Shown: piece after piece, positions 8,627-19,298 of the stretch
Numbering within the stretch: the stretch's first letter is position 1
Layout: the number at the start of each line of letters is the position of its first letter
Source: an uncultured Buttiauxella sp.
GTDB taxonomy: Bacteria > Pseudomonadota > Gammaproteobacteria > Enterobacterales > Enterobacteriaceae
Assembly: GCA_946480445.1 (NCBI GenBank)
Contig: CAMLJN010000002.1
Coordinates: 310,001-374,000, forward strand
Length of the DNA: 64,000 nt
Direction: 5' to 3'
Made by a program: the position numbers and the translations under genes
The notes under the pieces: generated by a model
Database searches by the model: none
What the model was told of the DNA's origin: nothing
Seen by the model: only the letters and a program-made list of their open reading frames with translations

Positions 8627-9619
8627 ATGGGACAGTTAATCGACGGCGTCTGGCACGATACCTGGTATGACACCAAATCGACCGGCGGACGTTTTAAACG
8701 CTCTGAATCCGCCTTTCGCAACTGGCTGACTGCCGATGGCGAACCCGGCCCGTCGGGCAAAGGGGGTTTTGCCGCCGAAAAAGATCGCTACCACCTCTAC
8801 GTTTCTCTCGCCTGTCCCTGGGCGCACCGTGCCCTGATAATGCGCGCGCTCAAAGGCCTGGAAGCCTTTATCTCCGTTTCCGTGGTCAACCCGCTAATGC
8901 TCCAGGACGGCTGGACGTTTGATGACGATTTCCCGGCGGCAACCGGGGACGGACTTTATCAGCATGACTATCTCTATCAGCTCTATTTGCAGGCCGACCC
9001 TACCTACACCGGCCGCGTGACCGTCCCCGTGTTATGGGACAAGAAAACGCAAACTATCGTCAGCAATGAATCAGCAGAAATCATCCGTATGCTCAACACG
9101 GCCTTTGATGCTAAAGGCGCGCGCGCCGGAGATTACTACCCGGAAGAGCTGCGCGATAAAATTGATGAGCTTAACGGCTGGATTTACGACACGGTGAATA
9201 ACGGCGTGTATAAAGCCGGTTTCGCGACTTCCCAGCAAGCCTACGATGAAGCGGTTGGAAAGGTTTTTGACTCGCTGGCACGTCTGGAACAGATCCTTGA
9301 TAAGCACCGCTATCTGAGCGGCGATCGCCTGACAGAAGCCGATATTCGCCTGTGGACCACGCTTGTGCGCTTTGACCCGGTTTATGTCACCCACTTCAAA
9401 TGCGACAGGCACCGCATCAGCGACTATCCAAATCTGTACGGCTTCCTGCGGGATATTTACCAGCGGCCTGGCGTCGCGGAAACCGTTGATTTCGCTCATA
9501 TACGCAACCACTACTACCGTAGCCACAAAACCATCAATCCGACCGGCATCATCTCTGTCGGCCCTGCTCAGGATCTGGATGAGCCCCACGGCCGCGATAT
9601 TCGGTTTAGAAAAGGTTGA
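8627..9619 (+). CDS. yqjG: Glutathionyl-hydroquinone reductase YqjG
   Basis: YqjG is a xi/omega-like glutathione transferase that reduces glutathionyl-hydroquinones to hydroquinones with glutathione. The 330-residue product has the catalytic cysteine C63 in LACPWAHR, an N-terminal thioredoxin-like domain and the cis-proline region VTVPVLWDKK, with SNESAEIIR binding glutathione. The C-terminal helical domain contains LTEADIRLWTTLVRFD. ATG 8627 has AAGGAA 6 bases upstream; earlier codons from 8606 lie in the terminator tail. Linkage to yqjF suggests roles in quinone or aromatic stress, by inference. Confidence 0.95.
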   Translation: MGQLIDGVWHDTWYDTKSTGGRFKRSESAFRNWLTADGEPGPSGKGGFAAEKDRYHLYVSLACPWAHRALIMRALKGLEAFISVSVVNPLMLQDGWTFDDDFPAATGDGLYQHDYLYQLYLQADPTYTGRVTVPVLWDKKTQTIVSNESAEIIRMLNTAFDAKGARAGDYYPEELRDKIDELNGWIYDTVNNGVYKAGFATSQQAYDEAVGKVFDSLARLEQILDKHRYLSGDRLTEADIRLWTTLVRFDPVYVTHFKCDRHRISDYPNLYGFLRDIYQRPGVAETVDFAHIRNHYYRSHKTINPTGIISVGPAQDLDEPHGRDIRFRKG

Positions 9620-9724
9620 TAATTTTCAGCACGCTGAAGATTTACGTCTTTTTCATTCGCGGCTATTCTTGAAAGGGAACGCTTACGGATCAAGTGATTA
9701 ACGACTACTCAAGGCAGGCCGTAT

Positions 9725-10108
9725 ATGGATTGGTATATCAAAGCGTTAAGAAATTATATTGGTTTTGGCGGACGTGCGCGCCGCAAAGAATACTGGATGT
9801 TTATTCTCGTCAACCTGGTGTTAAGCGTGGTGCTTGGCATTCTGGATAACATGTTGGGGCTGCACATCTCGAAAGATAAAGGTGTGCTGACTACCGTCTA
9901 CGGCGTGTTTATTTTCCTGCCGTACTGGGCCGTTCAGTTTCGCCGCCTGCACGATACCGATCGCTCCGCGTGGTGGCTGCTGCTTCTGCTGATCCCCATT
10001 GTCGGCTGGCTGATCATTCTGGCCTTCAACTGTCAGAATGGCACCCCGGGTGCCAACAAGTTCGGCAGCGATCCCAAGGCTATGGATACCCGTTTAATCC
10101 GCGAGTAA
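9725..10108 (+). CDS. yhaH: DUF805 inner-membrane protein YhaH
   Basis: A 127-residue membrane protein of the DUF805 family, of unknown function. It opens with the family signature YIGFGGRARRKEYWMF (about residues 12-27). Three to four hydrophobic helices follow, with the RRLHDTDRSAWW motif between them and the polar C-terminal GTPGANKFGSDP tail. It faces yhaJ, separated by a hairpin that terminates at least yhaJ. Confidence 0.92.
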   Translation: MDWYIKALRNYIGFGGRARRKEYWMFILVNLVLSVVLGILDNMLGLHISKDKGVLTTVYGVFIFLPYWAVQFRRLHDTDRSAWWLLLLLIPIVGWLIILAFNCQNGTPGANKFGSDPKAMDTRLIRE

Positions 10109-10147
10109 AAATGGTGGCGGGCAGGATGCAAAGCCTGCTCGCCATCA
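10107..10147 (-). terminator. Terminator between yhaH and yhaJ
   Basis: The long stem GATGGCGAGCAGG/CCTGCCCGCCACC (one mismatch) is followed on the minus strand by TTTTT, so it terminates yhaJ. On the plus strand there is no proper T run. Confidence 0.75.
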
Positions 10148-10153
10148 ACTTAT

Positions 10154-11044
10154 TTATTTCAACAGCTTGGGTATTTCCCGCAGACACCAGGCTTTTGCCT
10201 CGCCCATGCTGTCCCGCCGCCAGGCCATAATAATGTCGATTTCATTGGTATATTCCGGGCTCACGACGCGCAGCCGCCCTTCAGCAATATCCTGTTCCAC
10301 CAGCGGATATGGCATGGTGGCCACGCCCAGCCCGGCCAGCAAGGCCTGACGTTTATCTTCAATAGTGCTGACGGTAAGACGTGGCTGCTTGTCGAGCAGC
10401 TGTACCGTGAGCACAGGACGTTCGCGTGCGGTATCCGCCACCGCGATACCGCGATACTTCACGCGCGTAACCTCTGATAACGGCTCCGGCTCGTTGTGGA
10501 TAGGATGATCCGGCGCGGCGACATAGACATTCAGCACCTTATAAAGCTTGCGCGAGTTGATCTCAGACGACGAGCGGAAATGCATATCCGGTGCAATAAC
10601 AATATCAGCCCTTCCCTGCTCAAGACGCTCCCAGGCCCCGGCCAGTACCTCGGTGATAATCGACAGCTGCGTATCGGCTTTGTCCGCCAGCTTATCAATC
10701 AGCGGGAACAGACGCCCCGTCGGCACCAGCGCTTCGGTCACAATGGTGAGGTGTGTCTCCCAGCCGCGCGCCAGCGCTTCGGCATCGGTGGTTAGCTTAT
10801 CGGCCGCCTCAAGCAGCACGCGCCCGCGTTCAAGCAACATGCGCCCGACATTAGTGAATTTTGTGCGATGGCCAGAGCGGTCAAACAACACGACATCCAG
10901 TTCTTCTTCTAATTTTTGCATGGTGTAGCTTAGTGCCGAAGGCACGCGCCCCAGCTCGTCAGCTGCCGCAGCAAAGCTGCCGCGACGGTCGATTGCATCC
11001 ATGACTCTTAACGCCTCAAGCGTCAGGGCTCTCTCTTTTGCCAT
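10154..11044 (-). CDS. yhaJ: LysR-family regulator YhaJ
   Basis: A LysR-type transcription factor of 296 residues. The N-terminal winged helix-turn-helix spans about residues 8-65 (LEALRVMDAIDRRGSFAAA, then SALSYTMQKLEEEL). The C-terminal periplasmic-binding-like effector domain covers about 90-290. In E. coli YhaJ senses aromatic compounds such as dinitrotoluene degradation products and activates yqjF; in pathogenic strains it also affects virulence genes. It diverges from yhaK, and the intergenic region shares GCTAACAAT with the yqjF promoter, fitting autoregulation. Confidence 0.94.
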   Translation of the reverse strand: MAKERALTLEALRVMDAIDRRGSFAAAADELGRVPSALSYTMQKLEEELDVVLFDRSGHRTKFTNVGRMLLERGRVLLEAADKLTTDAEALARGWETHLTIVTEALVPTGRLFPLIDKLADKADTQLSIITEVLAGAWERLEQGRADIVIAPDMHFRSSSEINSRKLYKVLNVYVAAPDHPIHNEPEPLSEVTRVKYRGIAVADTARERPVLTVQLLDKQPRLTVSTIEDKRQALLAGLGVATMPYPLVEQDIAEGRLRVVSPEYTNEIDIIMAWRRDSMGEAKAWCLREIPKLLK

Positions 11045-11083
11045 CTCGTTCTCATTCAGGAAATTTGAACATACCGTGCAGAT

Positions 11084-11105
11084 TAACTGGCTAACAATGC
11101 ATCGT
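11084..11105. promoter_or_regulatory. YhaJ-type half site in yhaJ-yhaK intergenic region
   Basis: GCTAACAAT at 11090-11098 is identical to the left arm and spacer of the yqjF dyad at 8030-8038. It lies between divergent yhaJ and yhaK, about 50 bases from either start, a position suited to a LysR regulator. Confidence 0.4.
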
Positions 11106-11150
11106 CCAGACCTTTACCATGGGTTTAGTGTAAAAAGAGGTCAAGATATT

Positions 11151-11852
11151 ATGATTACGCCAAGAACTGCCAATCAATGCGGGAAAGCGGACTACGGGTG
11201 GCTACAGGCACGCTATACGTTTTCCTTTGGACATTATTTCGACCCGGAATTGCTGGGCTATGCTTCTTTGCGCGTACTCAATCAGGAAGTGCTGGCCCCC
11301 GGGGCGTCCTTTCAGCCGCGAACCTATCCCAAAGTCGATATCCTGAATCTGATCCTCGAAGGCGAAGCGGAATACCGCGACAGCGAAGGCAATCACATTC
11401 AGGCTAAAGCCGGGGAGGCTCTGCTGCTCTCTACCCAGCCGGGCATCAGCTACAGCGAACATAATCTGAGCAAAGACAGCTCGCTGACGCGCCTGCAAAT
11501 CTGGCTGGATGCCTGCCCTGAGCGGGAAAACCCGTCGGTGCAAAAAATTGCTATTGCCGGTAAGGCACAGCAGCTGCTCGCCTCGCCCGACGGCGCGCAG
11601 ACCAGCCTTCAGCTTCGCCAGCAGGTCTGGATCCAGCATATCGAGCTGGAGAAAGGCGAACAGCTAAGCTTCCAGCTGCACGGCCCGCGAGCTTATCTAC
11701 AGTCCATTCACGGTACCGTGCGTGCGCTCACCCGGACGGAAGAAGAAAAAGCGCTGACGTGCGGTGACGGTGCCTTTATCCGTGACGAGGCTAACATTAC
11801 GCTGGTTGCCGATACACCGCTGCGCGCTTTGCTGATAGATTTGCCGGTATAA
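11151..11852 (+). CDS. yhaK: Pirin-like bicupin YhaK
   Basis: YhaK is a cytosolic pirin-family bicupin of 233 residues. In E. coli it is linked to redox or nitrosative stress. The start MITPRTANQCGKADYGWL matches the family; earlier in-frame codons from 11001 overlap the divergent promoter and the yhaJ 5' end, so they are rejected. The N-terminal cupin carries FSFGHYFDPELLGYASLRV and a LEGEAEYRD strand, and the second half retains HGPRAYLQSIHG and GDGAFIRDE. It appears to lack the full iron ligand set of classical pirins; I infer this by eye only. Confidence 0.94.
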   Translation: MITPRTANQCGKADYGWLQARYTFSFGHYFDPELLGYASLRVLNQEVLAPGASFQPRTYPKVDILNLILEGEAEYRDSEGNHIQAKAGEALLLSTQPGISYSEHNLSKDSSLTRLQIWLDACPERENPSVQKIAIAGKAQQLLASPDGAQTSLQLRQQVWIQHIELEKGEQLSFQLHGPRAYLQSIHGTVRALTRTEEEKALTCGDGAFIRDEANITLVADTPLRALLIDLPV

Positions 11853-11887
11853 AGCCTCATTCTCGCTGTTAAAACCAGGAGCATGCC

Positions 11888-12073
11888 GTGAGCAAGATTC
11901 CCTCAGCCAGGAAAAAGACAAAGAAAGCAGTACAATCCCCTGCCCCAGCGGATGTTGCCCTCTCAGCCCCGTCAGCCGCGCCGGAACTCAGTTACGATCT
12001 GATGCTGAGCGAGCTGGAAGCCATTGTCAGCGAGGCAAACGTGCGCCAGGTCGAAGAAGAAAGCAGTCTCTGA
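11888..12073 (+). CDS. yhaL: Small protein YhaL
   Basis: A 61-residue protein with a basic, alanine/proline-rich N-terminus (SKIPSARKKTKKAV) and an acidic amphipathic C-terminal helix (YDLMLSELEAIVSEANVRQ). The helix resembles E. coli YhaL, which follows yhaK there too. The GTG start at 11888 has AGGAG 7 bases upstream, a strong site that supports real translation. Its function is unknown. It ends 5 bases before the 3' end of the convergent ATPase gene, with no terminator between. Confidence 0.75.
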   Translation: MSKIPSARKKTKKAVQSPAPADVALSAPSAAPELSYDLMLSELEAIVSEANVRQVEEESSL

Positions 12074-12078
12074 GGCTG

Positions 12079-13176
12079 TCAGGAAAGCGGATTGATCCTC
12101 GTTTCACCCTGCTCAATCGACAGCTCATAAAGCGTAAACGACCGGTGCTTTTCAATGAGCCGGGCCAGCTCAGGCGAATGGCTGGTCAGCCAGATTTGCG
12201 TATAGCGGCTCGCCTCGGCGATGAGCCGAGCCAGCGCGGGTAACATCTGTGGATGCAGGCTATTTTCCGGCTCGTTGAGGGCGATAAAATGCGGCGGGCG
12301 CGGGCTGAGCAGCGCCACTGTCAGGCACAAGAAGCGCAACGTACCGTCGGAGAATTCAGCGGCTTCCAGCGGGCGGTTAATGCCCTGCCGGATCATCATC
12401 ATCTGAAAACGACCGCCGCTGTTATCGCAGAAGAACGAGCACTCCGGGAAGGCTTCTTCAAGCACCGCAAACAACAGTTCGCTGTCTCCTGTTTCGACAA
12501 TGGTCTGAAATGCAGCCGCTAGATTTAACCCGTCTCCTCCCAGAACCGGGGAGCGGTAACCCACCTGAGGCAGCCGCAATCCCGCCCCTTTTGAAATATC
12601 AAATTCATGATAAAAGCGCCAGTTGCGCAGGGTTTCACGCGCCCCTGACACCTCCGGATAGCAATGTGGCTCACCCAGCTGCCCGAACAAAGATTCATTT
12701 TCATAGAGCGTAGCCGCATGCGTCACCTTTTCGCCATTGACGTCGTTGAGGAAGACGCTCTGATTGCAACGATGCATGATCGAAGAGGAAGGACGGCGCC
12801 GGAATCCGCTCAGCCAGATCTGCTCTTCTTTCACTATCGGGTCAAGATTGAACATCGTGGGATAGGGCAATTTATCCGGGAAGCCGACCTGCAGCTCGTA
12901 TTCAAAACTATCCGTTTCTACCGCAAGCGTCATACGCCGGGGAGCGCTGGCATAGCCTCTGGCACGATCGCCTGCCCACATGACTTTCTGGATCCCCCCC
13001 TCTTCAGAGAGCCAGTGCGATAGCTGGCCTGTCGCCGCGCCATGTATCAGGTGGATGGCCTTGTAGATGTTGGACTTGCCGCAGCCGTTCGAGCCAAACA
13101 CCACGTTAAGCTGCCCCAAATCAATGGAGAGCTTTCTCACGGAACGGTAGTTGTCGATATAAAGAGTTTTGATCAT
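12079..13176 (-). CDS. RecF/SMC-type AAA ATPase (COG4637-like)
   Basis: A 365-residue predicted ATPase of the ABC-like AAA_21 group. It has an N-terminal strand and Walker A (VVFGSNGCGKSN, about residues 25-36), a signature-like SDGT (276-279), a Walker B region FIALNEPENSLHP with NEPE at 301-304, and an H-loop TSHSPE (331-336). Asn occupies the usual Walker B Asp position; I believe this is common in this subfamily. No TOPRIM, HNH or other nuclease domain is present and no partner gene adjoins it. I start at ATG 13176 (MIKTLYIDNYRSV); the longer frame to 13461 runs through the murA terminator and into murA. ATG 13209 is an alternative, and neither has a good ribosome site. It occupies a join absent from E. 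coli. The role is unknown. Confidence 0.82.
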   Translation of the reverse strand: MIKTLYIDNYRSVRKLSIDLGQLNVVFGSNGCGKSNIYKAIHLIHGAATGQLSHWLSEEGGIQKVMWAGDRARGYASAPRRMTLAVETDSFEYELQVGFPDKLPYPTMFNLDPIVKEEQIWLSGFRRRPSSSIMHRCNQSVFLNDVNGEKVTHAATLYENESLFGQLGEPHCYPEVSGARETLRNWRFYHEFDISKGAGLRLPQVGYRSPVLGGDGLNLAAAFQTIVETGDSELLFAVLEEAFPECSFFCDNSGGRFQMMMIRQGINRPLEAAEFSDGTLRFLCLTVALLSPRPPHFIALNEPENSLHPQMLPALARLIAEASRYTQIWLTSHSPELARLIEKHRSFTLYELSIEQGETRINPLS

Positions 13177-13215
13177 CACGTCTGCTGCTTTGCCAGAAGA
13201 GGGATTCATTATGGC

Positions 13216-13246
13216 AAAAAAAAACCGGGGATTTCCCCGGTTTTTT
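13216..13246 (-). terminator. Terminator of murA
   Basis: AACCGGGG/CCCCGGTT with a 4-base loop, flanked by A9 and T6, so it could work in both directions. It begins 13 bases after the murA stop and insulates the downstream ATPase gene. Confidence 0.9.
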
Positions 13247-13258
13247 CTATGAGCAGCT

Positions 13259-14545
<1,287 letters not shown>

Positions 14546-14584
14546 TTAAATTCAAATCGTTACAACACGCTCACGGCGCATTGC

Positions 14585-14839
14585 TCAAAAACCATTTAGC
14601 TTGCGATCGCGATCCCACTCCTGCGGGGTATAGGTTTTGATCGACACGGCGTGAATACGGTTATCGGCGATAAACTCCATCAGCGGCGCATAAACCGTTT
14701 GCTGCTTCTTCACGCGACTTAACTCGCCGAACAGCTCACCCACAGCGATCACCTGAAAGTGGCTACCGTCGCCGGAAACGTGGACTTCCTGGAGGGGCAG
14801 TGCATTCATCAGCACTGTCTGAATTTCATGATTTTCCAT
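14585..14839 (-). CDS. ibaG: BolA-family protein IbaG
   Basis: IbaG (YrbA) is an acid-stress-induced BolA-family protein of 84 residues. BolA proteins partner monothiol glutaredoxins in iron-sulfur cluster traffic. The alpha/beta fold with [19 protein letters not shown] and the C-terminal [17 protein letters not shown] are conserved, including the histidine expected to ligate a shared cluster. It is upstream of murA on the same strand and separated from mlaB by a strong terminator, so it should have its own promoter at about 14840-14905. Confidence 0.94.
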   Translation of the reverse strand: MENHEIQTVLMNALPLQEVHVSGDGSHFQVIAVGELFGELSRVKKQQTVYAPLMEFIADNRIHAVSIKTYTPQEWDRDRKLNGF

Positions 14840-14909
14840 GGGATATAGATTCGTCGGTTAGGGAATTAGCCACACATCTTAGAGGAAAGTGGCCTCGGCT
14901 TAAATAAGC

Positions 14910-14940
14910 AAAAAGCCCCCGACCTCAGGAGATCGGGGGC
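14910..14940 (-). terminator. Terminator after mlaB
   Basis: GCCCCCGA/TCGGGGGC with a 10-base loop, followed on the minus strand by TTTTT. It closes the mla operon before ibaG-murA. Confidence 0.9.
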
Positions 14941-14964
14941 ATATGAAGTAAGACGCTGAAAACA

Positions 14965-15267
14965 CTAGCCTGCAAAGGCGGGTAGCAGGCCGTCCGGCAG
15001 GTTATAAAGTTGCGCCAGCGTTTGCAGCTTATCGCTGGCCCCCTGCAAGACCACCTCGCCGCCCTGCTTTCTGGCCAGCGCCACGAGATGGATAAGCAAT
15101 GCCAGCCCGGCGGTATCCACGCGCGTTAATCCGGCAAGGTCGAACACCTGCACGCCAGCCATCACCTGCCCACGCTGTACCCACAGAGGCTGAACGGTAT
15201 CGCCATCCATTTCGCCCGCAAGCCGCAGCGTGCTGCCCTCGCGTTGCCAGTTCAGCTGCTCATTCAT
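14965..15267 (-). CDS. mlaB: Mla pathway STAS protein MlaB
   Basis: MlaB is the cytosolic STAS-domain subunit of the MlaFEDB complex and regulates the ATPase MlaF. The product has 100 residues (E. coli 97). The STAS core includes VFDLAGLTRVDTAGLALLIHL (about residues 40-60), with the Thr of DTAG at the position that contacts MlaF. The start overlaps the mlaC stop by one base (TAATG), showing translational coupling. It is the last gene of mlaFEDCB. Confidence 0.93.
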   Translation of the reverse strand: MNEQLNWQREGSTLRLAGEMDGDTVQPLWVQRGQVMAGVQVFDLAGLTRVDTAGLALLIHLVALARKQGGEVVLQGASDKLQTLAQLYNLPDGLLPAFAG

Positions 15268-15896
15268 TACTTTTTAGTTTCCAGAGTAATAGGCTGGCGG
15301 GAGATGGATTGCAGCTGCGCTGTCAGGCCGTCAATGCCTTTGGTACGCAGCACGTCACTCCATTCGTTTTGTTTGGTGGTGATCATGCTGACGCCTTCGG
15401 CAATCATGTCGTACGCCTGCCAGTTACCGGTCTGGCTGTTTTTACGCCACTGGAAATCCAGGCGTACCGGCGGGCGGCCGTTTGGATCGATGATGGTGAC
15501 GCGGATGGCCACAATATTCGCGTTGCCCAGCGGCTGTTCCGGCGCGATCTGATAAGACTGGCCGTTGTACATCGCCAGCGCCTGGCCGTAAGCCTGTTTC
15601 AGGTACTCTTCAAACGCTTTAAAGTAGGCTTCACGCTGCGCAGGGGTAGCTTCTTTGTAATAACGCCCCAGTACCAGCGCACCAGCGTATTTGATCTGCA
15701 CATACGGCAGCAGCTCCTGGCCCACGATGTCGCGCAGGTAGTTCGGGTTTTGACGAATTTTAGGCTGTTCGGCCTTCAGGCGATCGAAAGTTTTCTGTGC
15801 CGCCTCGTTCATTTGCTTATAAGGATTGCTCTGGTCTGCCGCCATCGTAAAAGGCGCCACCGCCAGCAGGGCTATCATCAAAAGACGCTTAAACAT
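15267..15896 (-). CDS. mlaC: Periplasmic phospholipid-binding protein MlaC
   Basis: MlaC shuttles phospholipids across the periplasm between the outer-membrane MlaA-porin complex and the inner-membrane MlaFEDB complex. The 209-residue precursor starts with a signal peptide ([20 protein letters not shown]). The ToluX/Ttg2D-type lipid-binding domain follows, with [20 protein letters not shown] and [19 protein letters not shown] upstream of ATG 15896 serves as ribosome site. It lies between mlaD and mlaB on one transcript. Confidence 0.95.
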   Translation of the reverse strand: MFKRLLMIALLAVAPFTMAADQSNPYKQMNEAAQKTFDRLKAEQPKIRQNPNYLRDIVGQELLPYVQIKYAGALVLGRYYKEATPAQREAYFKAFEEYLKQAYGQALAMYNGQSYQIAPEQPLGNANIVAIRVTIIDPNGRPPVRLDFQWRKNSQTGNWQAYDMIAEGVSMITTKQNEWSDVLRTKGIDGLTAQLQSISRQPITLETKK

Positions 15897-15915
15897 AATT
15901 AATTTTCCTCTTCAA

Positions 15916-16467
15916 TTAGTTCGTCGTGCCAGGCTGCGGCGCGGCTTGATTATTCTCTGCAGGTGCTGAATGCGCTTCCCCTGAGGCCTGATTATCCCCG
16001 TTGCCGCTCTTGTAGAGGAACTGGCCTATCAGGTCTTCGAGCACGAGGGCCGATTTAGTATCCTGAATCGTGCCGCCATCCTTAAGGATAGACGAGCCCA
16101 GCTCCGGGTCGTCAAAACCCAGATTTAACGCCAGGAACTGCTCACCCAGCAGACCGGAGGTGCGGATCGCCAGCGAACTGGTATCCGGGATATGGTCGTA
16201 GCGTTTTTCGATTTGCATCGTCACGCGCGGCAGATAGGTTTTCTCATCAAGCGTAATGTCTTCCACGCGTCCAATCACCACGCCCCCCAGGCGAACAGGC
16301 GAGCCGGTATTCAGCCCGCCAATGTTATCGAAGGTCGCATACACCCGGTAGGTTGGCTCGCTGCGCAACGAGGTAACGTTCGCCACCTTCAGGCAAAGGA
16401 AAATGATAGCGACCAGCGCCACCAGCAAAAAAGCCCCAACCCCAATTTCAAATTTCTTTGTTTGCAT
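15916..16467 (-). CDS. mlaD: MCE-domain lipid transporter subunit MlaD
   Basis: MlaD forms the membrane-anchored hexameric MCE ring of the MlaFEDB lipid transporter. The 183-residue product has an N-terminal transmembrane helix (about residues 8-28) and the MCE domain (about 38-115) with YATFDNIGGLNTGSPVRLGG. The region that lines the central pore contains LGEQFLALNLG. I start at MQTKKFEIGVG (16467), as in E. coli, rather than an in-frame codon five residues earlier that lies in the mlaE end region. The C-terminal tail is low-complexity Ala/Asn/Pro. Confidence 0.95.
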   Translation of the reverse strand: MQTKKFEIGVGAFLLVALVAIIFLCLKVANVTSLRSEPTYRVYATFDNIGGLNTGSPVRLGGVVIGRVEDITLDEKTYLPRVTMQIEKRYDHIPDTSSLAIRTSGLLGEQFLALNLGFDDPELGSSILKDGGTIQDTKSALVLEDLIGQFLYKSGNGDNQASGEAHSAPAENNQAAPQPGTTN

Positions 16468-16471
16468 GAAC

Positions 16472-17260
<789 letters not shown>

Positions 17261-18076
17261 TTAACTCCCTGTTTCAGCTAAGAGGTCTGTCTGATAATCC
17301 GCTGCGGGGAAACGGAAAGGCACGGGGCCGTCCGCAATACCGTCAAGGAACTGACGCACCCGCGGATCCTGGTTTTCACGCAGGGCTTCCGGGCTCCCCT
17401 GGGCCACAATATGCCGATCGGCCACAATATAGGCATAATCCGCGATGCTGAGCACTTCCGGCACATCGTGGGAAACCACAATGCAGGTTACCCCCAGCGC
17501 GCTGTTCAGCTCAGAAATTAATTTTACCAGCACGCCCATGGTGATGGGGTCCTGGCCTACAAAAGGCTCATCAAACATGATGAGGTCGGGTTCCAGCGCA
17601 ATAGCACGGGCGAGCGCCGCACGGCGGGCCATGCCACCGGAAAGCTCTGACGGCATCAGTTTTGCCGCGCCCCGCAGGCCAACGGCTTCAAGCTTCATCA
17701 TGACGGTGCTGCGTAACAGCGGCTCCGGCAGACGCCGATGCTCGCGCAGCGGATAAGCGACGTTTTCAAAAACGTTGAGATCGGTAAATAAGGCGCCCGA
17801 CTGGAAAAGCATGCTCATGCGCTTACGCACGGTAAACAGCCGCGCACGCGACATGGCCGGTACGTTTTCACCGTCAAACAGAATTTCACCGCTGTCCGGT
17901 GGGATCTGTCCGCCAATCAGACGCAGCAGCGTCGTTTTACCAATCCCGGAAGGCCCCATAATGGCGGTAATCTTGCCCCGCGGCACGGTCAAAGAGATAT
18001 TGTCGAAAATGCGCCGATCGCCACGGGAAAAACTTACCCCACGAATGTCGACCAGATTCGTCGCGTTCTGGCTCAT
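17261..18076 (-). CDS. mlaF: Mla ATP-binding subunit MlaF
   Basis: MlaF is the ATPase of the MlaFEDB phospholipid transporter. The 271-residue product has Walker A GPSGIGKTT (about residues 41-49), Q-loop LFQSGALF, signature LSGGMARR, Walker B LIMFDEPF and the H-loop VSHD. Its extended C-terminus (DGIADGPVPFRFPAADY) matches the segment that wraps the partner subunit in E. coli. Two adjacent ATGs occur; the second (18076) matches the E. coli N-terminus and gives better spacing from AAGGA. It is the first gene of mlaFEDCB and diverges from yrbG. Confidence 0.96.
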   Translation of the reverse strand: MSQNATNLVDIRGVSFSRGDRRIFDNISLTVPRGKITAIMGPSGIGKTTLLRLIGGQIPPDSGEILFDGENVPAMSRARLFTVRKRMSMLFQSGALFTDLNVFENVAYPLREHRRLPEPLLRSTVMMKLEAVGLRGAAKLMPSELSGGMARRAALARAIALEPDLIMFDEPFVGQDPITMGVLVKLISELNSALGVTCIVVSHDVPEVLSIADYAYIVADRHIVAQGSPEALRENQDPRVRQFLDGIADGPVPFRFPAADYQTDLLAETGS

Positions 18077-18304
18077 CATCCTTCCTTTTTAAGAGTCTGT
18101 TGTTTAAGCATGGTGCTAAAACGCAGCGGAAACCCATTAGTTTTACAGAATATTACCTGTTGCGATTAGCGAAAGCTGGCATTTGTTTTACTTTTCGGGC
18201 GCATAAAGTCAGAATTAAGAATTAATACCAGCCCCTTCAGATCTGTACGCCAGCCGGAACATCCAGGTAAGGACCGGCGATTATACCTGAATAAAGGATT
18301 TTGC

Positions 18305-19282
18305 ATGCTGTTAGCTACGGCTCTGTTAATTATCGGTTTACTGCTGGTGGTTTACGGCGCTGACCGTCTGGTGTTTGCCGCGTCCATACTTTGCCGCAGT
18401 CTTGGGATCCCGCCGCTCATCATCGGCATGACGGTCGTCAGCATCGGCACCTCGCTGCCGGAAATGCTGGTCGCCGGAAGCGCTGCGCTGAACGGGCAGT
18501 TAGATCTCGCCGTTGGCACCGCGCTGGGATCCAATATTACTAACATTCTGCTAATACTCGGGCTGGCGGCACTTTTGCACCCATTTACCGTTAATTCCGA
18601 TATTCTGCGTCGCGAATTACCCTTAATGTTAATCTTTAGTCTGGTTGCCGGGTTATTCCTTTTTGATAGCAGCCTGAGCAGGACGAGTGGCCTGCTGCTT
18701 ATCGCGATGGCGGTGCTGTATCTGCTGTTTATAGTAAAAATTGCTCGCCTTTCGGAAAGACAGGGGCACGATAGCCTGACGCGGGAACAGATTGCCGAGC
18801 TGCCGCGCGAAGGAAGCTTGTCCGTCGCCTTTCTCTGGCTTGCCGTTGCGCTGATTATTTTACCGATGGCTACGCGCATGGTGGTCGATAACGCCAGCGT
18901 GCTCGCACACTACTTTAGCGTCAGCGAGCGCATAGTAGGCCTGACGATTATCTCGGTCGGCACCAGCCTGCCTGAACTGGCGACCACGCTTGCCGGGGCG
19001 CGTAAGGGCGAAGATAACATCGCTATTGGCAATATTATCGGCTCGAATATTTTTAATATTGCTTTTGTCCTGGGGATCCCGGCTGTGCTGGCTCCAGGCG
19101 ATATTGACCCCCTTGCTTTTGCCCATGACTATTGGGTGATGTTAGCGGTAAGTGCCCTTTTTGCCTTACTTTGCTGGCGCAAGCCTCGCTCTATCGGCAA
19201 GGCGGTGGGTGGTCTGTTAACATGTGGTTTCGTCGTGTGGATCGTGATGCTGTGGTTTGTGGCATCACCAGTCGTTGGATAA
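18305..19282 (+). CDS. yrbG: Calcium/sodium antiporter family protein YrbG
   Basis: YrbG belongs to the Ca2+:cation antiporter (CaCA) superfamily. The 325-residue membrane protein has two homologous halves, each with the ion-binding signature: VVSIGTSLPEMLVAG (about residues 43-57) and IISVGTSLPELATTL (about 217-231). Each is paired with GSNITNI or GSNIFNI. About ten hydrophobic helices are apparent. The physiological ion in enterics is not firmly established. It diverges from mlaF and precedes the kdsD-kdsC-lpt genes. Confidence 0.94.
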   Translation: MLLATALLIIGLLLVVYGADRLVFAASILCRSLGIPPLIIGMTVVSIGTSLPEMLVAGSAALNGQLDLAVGTALGSNITNILLILGLAALLHPFTVNSDILRRELPLMLIFSLVAGLFLFDSSLSRTSGLLLIAMAVLYLLFIVKIARLSERQGHDSLTREQIAELPREGSLSVAFLWLAVALIILPMATRMVVDNASVLAHYFSVSERIVGLTIISVGTSLPELATTLAGARKGEDNIAIGNIIGSNIFNIAFVLGIPAVLAPGDIDPLAFAHDYWVMLAVSALFALLCWRKPRSIGKAVGGLLTCGFVVWIVMLWFVASPVVG

Positions 19283-19298
19283 AGCGGAAACGGAAAAT

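Noticed and set aside
11888-12073. yhaL read as an exodeoxyribonuclease VII small subunit (XseB-like)
   Set aside because: The LSELEAIV helix is superficially similar, but the length, basic N-terminus and position after yhaK fit YhaL.
12079-13176. The ATPase as part of a Gabija, Septu or retron defence system
   Set aside because: No TOPRIM, HNH, reverse transcriptase or helicase gene is adjacent; flanks are yhaL and murA.
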